This document shows positions 1-4,843 of a DNA stretch of 8,323 nucleotides, one piece after another. The notes below the pieces were generated by a model. The model did no database searches, was not told the DNA's origin, and was given only the letters and a program-made list of their open reading frames with translations. The position numbers and the translations under genes were made by a program. Every line of letters starts with the position of its first letter. Within the stretch, counting starts at the first letter, position 1. This DNA comes from an uncultured Synergistales bacterium (GTDB lineage Bacteria > Synergistota > Synergistia > Synergistales > Aminobacteriaceae), in the NCBI GenBank assembly GCA_905234205.1, contig CAJOGG010000056.1, forward strand, positions 1 through 8,323. Direction: 5' to 3'.

Positions 1-213
1 TAAGAGTGTCCAGCGTTTGAAGCCGTTCATAAGTTGCTTGTTAATTTGACCGAATGAGCCGAGAGCTTGTTTCTTGCCTAACTCATTGAGAGCCGCTGCT
101 AACTTTTCAGGAATGCACCATATTTGAGAATTACCGCCCGCGTTAAGAGCCTTGCCAAGTTCACTTAATGGAATGCCTAGCAATTCGTCCACGTTCTCCA
201 TAGCAAGCAGCAT
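1..213 (-). CDS. Partial gene: fragment resembling a large phage polyvalent protein
   Basis: The frame stays open for 71 codons to the left edge, so the C-terminus is missing. The product begins MLLAMENVDELLG and continues as a soluble helical protein with a segment SQIWCIPEKLAAALNEL and a basic/aromatic stretch NGFKRWTLL at the edge. That combination reminds me of helical segments in very large phage polyvalent (DarB/MuF-associated) proteins, but I cannot name a domain and this is recall, not a search. The ATG shares one base with the stop of the upstream gene (TAATG). An AAGGAG lies 11 nt before it inside the upstream gene, so translational coupling is plausible; an in-frame ATG four codons later is an alternative start. 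Since the resemblance is to the interior of a huge protein, the gene may be a 5'-truncated remnant joined here by deletion. Confidence 0.55.
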   Translation of the reverse strand, partial: MLLAMENVDELLGIPLSELGKALNAGGNSQIWCIPEKLAAALNELGKKQALGSFGQINKQLMNGFKRWTLL

Positions 214-650
214 TAATTGTTAAGCTCCTTGATGTCGGCGTCAGTCCACTGGCTAGAGGGCTTATCCCCGACAAGGCTTTTGATGAGCTTGATAGCTTCT
301 TTCTTGTCTCCGTTGCAGTCGTTGAGATAACGGAACCACACATTGCGGCAGATGTCCTTGCGTGAGAGTTGTTGCTGCTCGAGGTTAGTAGTGCCTTGGT
401 ATCCCGAAATAGAGAAAGCACGTTTGAGAGCCATAGATTCAGCAACTTTTAGTATCATTGTGTGGGGGTACTGCCTCCATACTTCACTGTTACCCTTCCA
501 ACTTTCAGGAACATTCAAAAGTAAATTGCTGTCGAAACGTTCATACCCCAGGCTCTGTGCGACGTCCTTGGCGACGATCCAAATCTCGCCGTTGTCCTCA
601 ATAGTGCGTGCGGTAAAGCCCTCGTGCTCGAATATTTGTAATGTGTTCAT
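213..650 (-). CDS. Chimeric protein: N-terminal half of a BRO-N domain joined to the C-terminal half of a RecT/Bet-like annealing protein
   Basis: This 145-aa protein has two unlike parts. Residues 1-52 match the start of phage BRO-N/antirepressor proteins (LQIFEHEGFTARTI, then IWIVAKDVAQSLGY and a VPESWKG turn), but the domain, normally about 100 aa, stops halfway. From about residue 57 it reads like the C-terminal half of RecT/Redbeta-superfamily single-strand annealing proteins: W58, Y61-P62, M65, K68-x-A70-E71, then A74-L75-K-x-A78-F79, followed by an acidic helical tail ending SQWTDADIKEL. Intact proteins of that family are usually 200-300 aa and anneal DNA in phage recombination. Neither half looks complete, so activity is doubtful. 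The start is supported by AAAGGAG upstream (leftward strand). No separate promoter is obvious, so it probably depends on the leftward promoter at 1218-1246. Coding status is fairly sure; function is not. Confidence 0.75.
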   Translation of the reverse strand: MNTLQIFEHEGFTARTIEDNGEIWIVAKDVAQSLGYERFDSNLLLNVPESWKGNSEVWRQYPHTMILKVAESMALKRAFSISGYQGTTNLEQQQLSRKDICRNVWFRYLNDCNGDKKEAIKLIKSLVGDKPSSQWTDADIKELNN

Positions 651-696
651 GTGGTGCTCCTTTCGTGTAAATAAAAGTCTCCCCTGATAGAATCGA

Positions 697-887
697 ATGA
701 ACTCTAAAATGGCTGATACAACAAATACACGGTGTCCTTATTGTTCTACCCCTCAAATGGGACAAGCACGTTATATTTATCGTCTCACAGCAGTAGATGG
801 TCAGTTCCTATTCAAGATAGGTTAAAAGCAGTTGAGATATATTGCGCTAACTGCCACCATACTATTTCGATTACTCCGTTAATGTAG
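697..887 (+). pseudogene. Frameshifted small zinc-ribbon protein
   Basis: From the ATG at 697 (or 709) the frame encodes RCPYCSTPQMGQARYIYRLT and stops with TAA at 823-825. The -1 frame immediately continues with LKAVEIYCANCHHTISITPL up to a TAG at 885-887. Read together with one base restored near position 820, the two parts make a ~63-aa protein with CPYC and CANC knuckles, the layout of a small zinc ribbon, with the usual G-x-A-R-Y spacer. No standard slippery heptamer is visible at the break and no convincing ribosome binding site precedes either ATG, so I read it as a broken gene, though a sequencing or assembly error cannot be excluded. It lies opposite to its neighbours, and its last nine bases overlap the 3' end of the leftward 57-aa gene. 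Its partner or function is unknown. Confidence 0.6.
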
Positions 888-1052
888 CTTTTGTAAGTTT
901 CTTAACGAGTTAGCTAATTCGCGAGCGATGTCGGCAATATATTGCGTGTCGGTGTCGCTCTTTTCCTGCTGTTCATCAGAAGCAAATGAAGTAGACCATT
1001 GAATTTTCCCTGTACTATCACCATTGACTTCGATACGAAACCCTGTCGCCAT
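879..1052 (-). CDS. Small acidic protein (57 aa), first gene of the leftward operon
   Basis: The product starts MATGFRIEVNGDSTGKIQWS, has an acidic, Gln-rich middle (DEQQEKSDTDTQ) and ends in an amphipathic helix, IADIARELANSLRNLQKLH. It has no signal peptide, membrane segment or cysteine. I do not recognise the family. The start is well supported: a near-perfect AAAGGAGGTG precedes the ATG at normal spacing, and a sigma70-type promoter lies about 160 nt upstream. As the first gene after a repressor-like control region, in the direction away from the XRE gene, it occupies the place of a phage early gene; a role in the lytic switch or DNA metabolism would be a guess from position alone. A longer overlapping frame on the same strand starts at 1102 but encodes an Arg-rich product of unnatural composition. 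The 3' end overlaps the zinc-ribbon remnant by nine bases. Confidence 0.7.
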   Translation of the reverse strand: MATGFRIEVNGDSTGKIQWSTSFASDEQQEKSDTDTQYIADIARELANSLRNLQKLH

Positions 1053-1211
1053 TGTTCACACCTCCTTTCAGTTACAACCCTTGCGGGAGGTTTGTTTCGC
1101 ATATGACCCCTGCCCTCCTAGCCGCCGCCAGTTCTGTTTCGATTTTTTCGCCACTCCCTGACGTGGGGTATTTGTCAATTTACTTAACGTTTTAACGTTT
1201 CCTTAACGAAT
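1053..1211 (-). promoter_or_regulatory. Long 5' leader of the leftward operon
   Basis: If transcription starts near 1211, about 158 nt separate the start site from the first well-supported ATG at 1052. Read leftward, the leader contains a G-rich stretch (GGCGGCGGCTAGGAGGGC, about 1112-1129) with its own SD-like AGGAGG 11 nt before an ATG at 1102, and a tiny CCC-GCAA-GGG hairpin near 1080. I see no riboswitch I can name and no intrinsic terminator. The length is unusual for a phage early operon. Confidence 0.35.
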
Positions 1212-1262
1212 GAGGAAAGTATAAACGCTAAATATTAAAAAGTCAAGTATTATTTTTAACGT
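1184..1262. promoter_or_regulatory. TTAACG repeat array, probable repressor operator
   Basis: TTAACG occurs four times on the plus strand: 1184-1189, 1192-1197, 1203-1208 and 1256-1261. The first two are 8 bp apart and each continues as TTAACGTT, containing the palindrome AACGTT. The first three lie just downstream of the leftward transcription start, and the fourth lies 10 bp upstream of that promoter's -35 box. Such flanking is typical of operators for XRE-type repressors, and the XRE gene at 1343 is the obvious candidate binder. Binding is inferred. Confidence 0.5.
1218..1246 (-). promoter_or_regulatory. Leftward sigma70-type promoter
   Basis: On the minus strand the sequence reads TTGACT (1246-1241), a 17-bp AT-rich spacer, then TATACT (1223-1218). 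Both boxes are one mismatch from consensus and the spacing is ideal. The predicted start is near 1211. It would transcribe the 57-aa gene and probably the BRO-N/RecT chimera and the gene beyond. It is surrounded by TTAACG boxes, so it is probably repressed. Confidence 0.75.
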
Positions 1263-1263
1263 C

Positions 1264-1310
1264 AATGCTAAAAAAATTTAATGTGCTTGTTATGGAAATA
1301 AATTAGCATT
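1264..1310. repeat. Inverted repeat upstream of the XRE gene
   Basis: AATGCTAA (1264-1271) and its exact reverse complement TTAGCATT (1303-1310) are separated by 31 bp, with a further TTAGCA overlapping the right arm (1309-1314). A related ACGCTAA sits at 1225-1231. They lie between the TTAACG array and the XRE start, so they may be a second operator type or DNA-looping sites. Eight-base arms in AT-rich DNA can arise by chance. I found no convincing rightward promoter here: TATAAT at 1321-1326 would place the transcription start inside the ribosome binding site. Confidence 0.3.
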
Positions 1311-1342
1311 AGCACTAAAATATAATAAAGAGGTGAGAGAAT

Positions 1343-1729
1343 ATGACATTAGGAGATAAGATAAAACAACTTAGAGAGCATGAAGGATATTCACAGGAAG
1401 AATTAGCGAACTTATTAAAAGTCCATTCTGTAACCATATCTAAATGGGAAAGTGGAACGCAAGAACCTCGTGCTAAAAAACTCAATGAATTAGCTAAGGT
1501 GTTTAATGTAAGTAATGAATATTTATTAGATAATACAGAAACTATGAACAATTATAGTTATGAACGTAACAATAATAAGGAGGACGAAAACAAATTAGGG
1601 TTAAGCTATTGGGGGAGTATAGCTGATAATGCACGAAAACTTGCACATATAGGAAAACATGACGATATAACGGATGCGCTGTATATGCTAGATAGGGCAG
1701 TGAGTTATTTGCGAGCGGTGCCGGTGTAG
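1343..1729 (+). CDS. XRE-family helix-turn-helix repressor
   Basis: This 128-aa cytoplasmic DNA-binding protein carries an HTH_3 domain at about residues 4-62: IKQLREHEGYSQEELANLL, then a recognition helix around S29-W35 in a VTISKWESG context, and a closing NVSNEYLLDN. A polar Asn-rich linker (residues 65-84, including ERNNNKEDEN) leads to a helical C-terminal segment beginning LGLSYWGSIADNARKLA, probably for oligomerisation or partner contact. It has no LexA-type protease part, so it is not a CI-like self-cleaving repressor. AGAGGTG lies 7 nt before the ATG. It is divergent from the leftward operon across a box-rich region and is followed after 2 nt by the toxin gene, so it probably represses the leftward promoter and its own operon. 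It may also serve as the DNA-binding component of the toxin-antitoxin system. Confidence 0.9.
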   Translation: MTLGDKIKQLREHEGYSQEELANLLKVHSVTISKWESGTQEPRAKKLNELAKVFNVSNEYLLDNTETMNNYSYERNNNKEDENKLGLSYWGSIADNARKLAHIGKHDDITDALYMLDRAVSYLRAVPV

Positions 1730-1731
1730 CC

Positions 1732-2055
1732 ATGCAGTACGAAGTAATACATTATCGTGAATATGGTAGAGATATTTATCAGGAATGGCTTGACGAGCTT
1801 AAAGATTTTCGCGGGCGTGCGACGATTCTCAATGCTGTGAACAAAGTTATGGATGGAAATTTCGGAGTTCATAAACATTGCCGTGATGGTGTGTGGGAAC
1901 TTGTTCTCGATATGGGGCCTGGCTATAGAGTTTATTATTCCTTCATAGGAAGATTCGTAGTGCTGTTGTTGTGTGCGGGGCAGAAACGTCATCAGCAAAG
2001 AGATATAGATAAGGCCGTTGAATATTTTAAGAAATACAAGGAGGAACATAAATGA
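1732..2055 (+). CDS. RelE/HigB-type toxin (phage Gp49-like family)
   Basis: The 107-aa product fits the HigB/Gp49-like branch of the RelE/ParE superfamily in length and layout. It begins with YEVIHYREYGRDIYQEWLDEL, has helices to about residue 45, then the diagnostic strand block GVWELVLDMGPGYRVYY (53-69), VVLLLCAGQK (76-85) and a C-terminal helix with DIDKAVEYFKKYKEE (91-105). In this family such toxins are generally ribosome-dependent mRNA interferases; R66 and K85 sit where basic catalytic or RNA-binding residues are usual. The start follows the XRE stop by 2 nt with only a weak SD, so its translation is probably coupled and low. The last four bases overlap the antitoxin start (ATGA). The toxin-first order matches higBA-type loci. 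The assignment is strong; the target is inferred from the family. Confidence 0.9.
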   Translation: MQYEVIHYREYGRDIYQEWLDELKDFRGRATILNAVNKVMDGNFGVHKHCRDGVWELVLDMGPGYRVYYSFIGRFVVLLLCAGQKRHQQRDIDKAVEYFKKYKEEHK

Positions 2056-2234
2056 TTACGGACTATATAACACATGAAGAGGCAACGATACAAAGTTTTA
2101 TGCGTGATCCAGAATTTGCGGATTATTACTTGCAAACAGTATTAGATGAAGGTGAAGAGTCTGAAATTCAACGAGTGCAATATTGGTATGACGAGGCCCG
2201 CGCCCGTATGTACGGCATGGTGGCGGAGGCGTGA
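2052..2234 (+). CDS. Short antitoxin-like protein (60 aa), no HTH domain
   Basis: The protein starts MITDYITHEEATIQSFMRDP and contains EFADYYLQTVLDEGEESEI, then YWYDEARARMYGM. The 'DPEFADYYL..VL.DGE..EI' block resembles the N-terminal toxin-binding part of the addiction-module antidotes that partner Gp49-like toxins. Those antidotes are normally about 100 aa, the second half being a Cro/C1 HTH; this protein stops before any HTH and no shifted frame continues it. A strong AAGGAGG lies 7 nt before the ATG, much better than the toxin's site, which would favour antitoxin excess. It overlaps the toxin by 4 bp. I infer that it neutralises the toxin by direct binding and that operon autoregulation relies on the upstream XRE protein. 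It could instead be a truncated antitoxin. Confidence 0.75.
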   Translation: MITDYITHEEATIQSFMRDPEFADYYLQTVLDEGEESEIQRVQYWYDEARARMYGMVAEA

Positions 2235-2260
2235 TGGCTTTGACTATTGATGACCTATAA
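2234..2260 (+). other. Eight-codon ORF coupled to the antitoxin (possible gene-start remnant)
   Basis: The antitoxin stop overlaps an ATG by one base (TGATG), with GGAGG four bases upstream of that ATG. The frame encodes MALTIDDL and then stops at TAA, just before the GC hairpin. It looks like the beginning of a following gene cut away at about 2257. Eight codons are too few to be sure and the SD spacing is short. Confidence 0.2.
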
Positions 2261-2281
2261 AGAAAGCCCCCTCGCGGGGGC
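2257..2281 (-). terminator. Intrinsic terminator, leftward
   Basis: The hairpin GCCCCC-TCGC-GGGGGC (2266-2281) is perfect over six G/C pairs. On the minus strand it is followed by TTTCTTTAT, and it starts six bases after the stop of the leftward mini-gene, so it should end that transcript. In the rightward direction no T-run follows (GTGGCTTAATC), so it would block read-through from the toxin-antitoxin operon only weakly. Confidence 0.8.
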
Positions 2282-2286
2282 GTGGC

Positions 2287-2448
2287 TTAATCATCGTCAC
2301 GATTTATCAGACCGAAAATGTTTAGAAATTCTCGAATGCCTGAATATGGAATTGCAGCTCCTGCTAATGCTAATCCATGAATTCCACGCTGCAGACTTGT
2401 CTCGTAATCTTCTTTAGCAAAATATTTTGCAGATTGTATGGAACTCAT
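2287..2448 (-). CDS. Small protein (53 aa), convergent with the TA operon and antisense to the tape-measure start
   Basis: On the minus strand the frame reads MSSIQSAKYFAKEDYETSLQ, then RGIHGLALAGAAIPYSGIRE and FLNIFGLINRDDD. The middle (about residues 22-38) is a mildly hydrophobic Gly/Ala-rich helix; the tail is strongly acidic. I do not recognise the family. A terminator six bases after the stop argues that the 3' end belongs to a real gene. The 5' end is less convincing: no SD precedes the ATG, a stop lies directly upstream in frame, and the first seven or so codons are antisense to tape-measure coding sequence. It may therefore be the C-terminal remnant of a longer gene cut by the same event that truncated the tape measure. 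Confidence 0.5.
   Translation of the reverse strand: MSSIQSAKYFAKEDYETSLQRGIHGLALAGAAIPYSGIREFLNIFGLINRDDD
2417..2430. repeat. 14-bp perfect palindrome at a probable recombination junction
   Basis: GCAAAATATTTTGC is its own reverse complement over all 14 bases. It lies exactly where the tape-measure frame opens (in-frame TAG at 2415-2417) and where the leftward mini-gene passes into sequence antisense to the tape measure. It could be a crossover site, a regulator's operator or chance in AT-rich DNA. Confidence 0.45.
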
Positions 2449-4841
2449 TTAGATCGGCCATGGAAGAGTTGCACATTGAGATTTTCGAGCAGATTAAGGA
2501 GCAGTCTAAAGACGCTGTTTCTGGCGTTGCCACTCTTACGCGAACATTTTCTGACTGGATCGGAAAGACTAAACTTGCAGAGAAATCTCTTAATGCCTTT
2601 CTTGATGGGCTGGGCCTCAAAATTCCTTCAGGCAATGACTTCAAAAAACTGCTAGAGAAGTTCAACGTTGACGCATTCGTTAAACAGATGCGAAATTTTG
2701 GATCAACGGTCAAAACTATAGCAGACAGCATTGCAAATTTTTATAATCTCGTCAAGACCCCGTTACAATTCCTGATCAAACACTTAGATACTTTTGCGGC
2801 TATATCATTCTGGGGCTGGATATTGGGGCGCGGACTCCAAATTCCGTTGGCAATTCTTAATATAGCTAACGCATTCACACAATTACGAACGCAATTATCA
2901 GCTTTATTAGCTCTAAATTTAGGGCATATACTGACATTCTTCACCAATTTAGCTGCCAATCCAATAGTTGCAGGAACTATAGCTGCGGGTGGCATTGGGC
3001 TTGGTCTACATGCCATATATAAGTCAATAACTGAATGGGATAAAGGCATTGAACGTGCTAATACTCAACTTGAGAAAACTAAACTCCTCAAGGAAAAGTT
3101 AGAGCGTGAGATAAATGAAGCTAATCAGAATGTTGAAACTGACATTAAAATCAACCTCAAAACAGGTTTTGAAGTATTGCCAGATGAATACAATAAGATA
3201 AGCTCTGAACTTCGTGATAAACTCGACAGAAACATTGAAACCTTACAAGCAGAGTTTAAGACCAAAATTGCCAATGCGTTCAATGAAATTACGTCAGCCA
3301 CTCTAACAGGCAAGAATATTACTGACACTGTAGCTGAAAAAATCACTCGTGCTTTGCAGGGTAGTCTAGAGGCTTTTAACGAGTTGAATCCCATAAAGCA
3401 GAAAGTTGTTGCTAAACTAGTCGATATGGGGGTTGAAGCCGGACGAACCACAGGGGAAATTGAGGAATTAAAAAAGGTTATCAGTGAAGTCAAGGTTAAA
3501 GATTCTGGTAAGTCAATATTTGCTGATTTTGCAGAAAATCTTACGTTAAATATTGATGAAGTGCTTGATGAGTTTCCAGCTAGCATTGAACGCATGAAGG
3601 AATTTATTGGCGAGCAAGATTTAGAGCTTATTCTGAACGTACAACTTGAGCAAGCTAAAAAATCCCTTGAGGCGTTTACTAAGTCTGCAAGTGAGAAATA
3701 TGCAATTCCTGAAGAAATTATTAACAGAGGTATTTTTAACAGGCTTCAAGAACTAGCAACACAAGGCAATGCAACCGCACAGAAACTTGTTTATAGTTTT
3801 GGAGACGTAGACAAAACAGTTGATGAGTTCATACAAAGTTCCAGAGATGCAATAGAATATCTGGGAGCTTCACCCGAAACTTTCACGCCTGCGCTAGAGA
3901 AGCTCACGAGCAATATACAGAAAATTAACCCTTTAACCGGCAAGGTTACTGAGCAATTCAAGAAGGCTTATGCAGCTCTCAAAGAATGGGCTAACATTAC
4001 TTTCGATAAGCTGGCACAAAGAATCCAGAAATTACGAAAGGCATTTGAAGGCGGTTTTATCAGCAAAGAAGCTCTCGAGGCCGAATACAGGAAAGTTACT
4101 CCACAGATCAAAGCGCAAGTTATAGCTGAATTACAGCCTATGAAGGATCAGCTTTCAAGCAGTAATTATTACAGTATATTAGCGTCGGAGTTTACGTCAA
4201 GACTTCAGGATATTGGCGGCGATGTCTTTATTGAAATGTGGCGTAAGGAAGTTAATAATCTATGGAGTCAATCTGGTCAGGTAATAGGAGCTGCTATTGA
4301 ACGACAAGCTAAAAATGTGATAGCAAGTAATACAACTTCACAGCCTGTATTAACTCCGCAGAATTTCTCACAAGCATTAACTCCGCTAATTAATAAGGTA
4401 GAGCAAATAGGCAATCAGCGTCAAGGAAATACCGATTATTCAGGCTCAATTTCGTTAATCGTTACAGAGATTAAGAATATCTCAACTAATATTCAAAACG
4501 TAAGAACTGCCATAGCTGCTCTGGAGGCAACACTGAAAGCATTACAAATCCCGACATTTGACAGCTCTGGTGTAATTTCAGGGATACAAGATATTAGAGG
4601 CGCAATAAACACTCTTGATAACACTGTAAAATCACAGTCACAGACTTCTATAGATACCAGTGAAATTATTTCTGCCATTCAGAATGTTGTAAGCGCATTA
4701 CAAACAATAACAGGTGGAAATACATACGATATTGACATTCACCAGCAAGGTTTTGTGGTACAAGAAAAGTCTGACGCTGATATGTTAGCCCGTTATACTA
4801 TGAGTGCTTTACGATCGGGAATTGGCAATGGAGGAATCTAA
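2427..4841 (+). CDS. Phage tail tape-measure protein, probably truncated at the 5' end
   Basis: Tape-measure proteins set tail length and fill the tail tube of long-tailed phages. This 804-aa product shows the style: long helical stretches rich in Ala, Lys, Glu and Gln, two hydrophobic segments (about 123-146 and 176-197, the second Gly/Ala-rich and followed by W204), a coiled coil from about 205 to 235 and regular helical repeats near the C-terminus. It ends in a conserved-looking tail, IDIHQQGFVVQEKSDADMLA. Its place directly before distal-tail and hub genes agrees. The start is poor: the frame opens just after a stop at 2415-2417, TTG 2427 and ATG 2460 both lack an SD, and the sequence begins mid-helix (QIVWNSFRSAMEELH). 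I see no promoter upstream. The original 5' part was probably lost, so expression is uncertain. Tape measures vary widely in length, so 804 aa alone shows nothing. Confidence 0.8.
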   Translation: MQIVWNSFRSAMEELHIEIFEQIKEQSKDAVSGVATLTRTFSDWIGKTKLAEKSLNAFLDGLGLKIPSGNDFKKLLEKFNVDAFVKQMRNFGSTVKTIADSIANFYNLVKTPLQFLIKHLDTFAAISFWGWILGRGLQIPLAILNIANAFTQLRTQLSALLALNLGHILTFFTNLAANPIVAGTIAAGGIGLGLHAIYKSITEWDKGIERANTQLEKTKLLKEKLEREINEANQNVETDIKINLKTGFEVLPDEYNKISSELRDKLDRNIETLQAEFKTKIANAFNEITSATLTGKNITDTVAEKITRALQGSLEAFNELNPIKQKVVAKLVDMGVEAGRTTGEIEELKKVISEVKVKDSGKSIFADFAENLTLNIDEVLDEFPASIERMKEFIGEQDLELILNVQLEQAKKSLEAFTKSASEKYAIPEEIINRGIFNRLQELATQGNATAQKLVYSFGDVDKTVDEFIQSSRDAIEYLGASPETFTPALEKLTSNIQKINPLTGKVTEQFKKAYAALKEWANITFDKLAQRIQKLRKAFEGGFISKEALEAEYRKVTPQIKAQVIAELQPMKDQLSSSNYYSILASEFTSRLQDIGGDVFIEMWRKEVNNLWSQSGQVIGAAIERQAKNVIASNTTSQPVLTPQNFSQALTPLINKVEQIGNQRQGNTDYSGSISLIVTEIKNISTNIQNVRTAIAALEATLKALQIPTFDSSGVISGIQDIRGAINTLDNTVKSQSQTSIDTSEIISAIQNVVSALQTITGGNTYDIDIHQQGFVVQEKSDADMLARYTMSALRSGIGNGGI
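4554..4709 (+). repeat. Tandem ~31-residue repeat in the tape-measure C-terminus
   Basis: Residues 712-730 (DSSGVISGIQDIRGAINTL) and 743-761 (DTSEIISAIQNVVSALQTI) align position by position, 31 residues apart. A weaker third copy, with YSGSISLIVTEIKNIS, precedes them. Periodic helical repeats of this kind are typical of tape-measure proteins that wrap in the tail lumen. Confidence 0.6.
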
Positions 4842-4843
4842 TT

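Noticed and set aside
161..445. 94-aa leftward frame opposite codon phase to the BRO-N/RecT chimera
   Set aside because: Ser/Thr/Arg-rich shadow of the real gene in another frame, with no SD.
343..687. 114-aa rightward frame across the chimera
   Set aside because: Antisense shadow; no domain signature and no SD.
813..832. Programmed -1 frameshift joining the zinc-ribbon halves
   Set aside because: No X-XXY-YYZ slippery heptamer in the correct phase at the break; an indel is simpler.
914..1102. 62-aa leftward frame with an AGGAGG 11 nt before its ATG
   Set aside because: The Arg/Leu-rich composition is unlike a folded protein, and it overlaps the better-supported 57-aa frame, which has a stronger SD. 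Its SD is kept only as a remark on the leader.
1321..1326. TATAAT as the -10 box of the XRE promoter
   Set aside because: The start site would fall at about 1333, inside the ribosome binding site, and no -35 box lies at proper spacing.
1705..2049. 114-aa leftward frame opposite the toxin
   Set aside because: Antisense shadow of a clearly identified RelE-type toxin.
1303..2373. 12-bp inverted match (TTAGCATTAGCA at 1303-1314, reverse complement at 2362-2373) bracketing the TA operon
   Set aside because: A few exact 12-mer matches are expected by chance in 8 kb on both strands, and the right copy is simply Leu-Ala-Leu-Ala coding sequence in the leftward mini-gene.
3125..3595. 156-aa leftward frame inside the tape measure
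   Set aside because: Ser/Leu-rich antisense shadow, as expected opposite a helical, Glu/Lys-rich gene.
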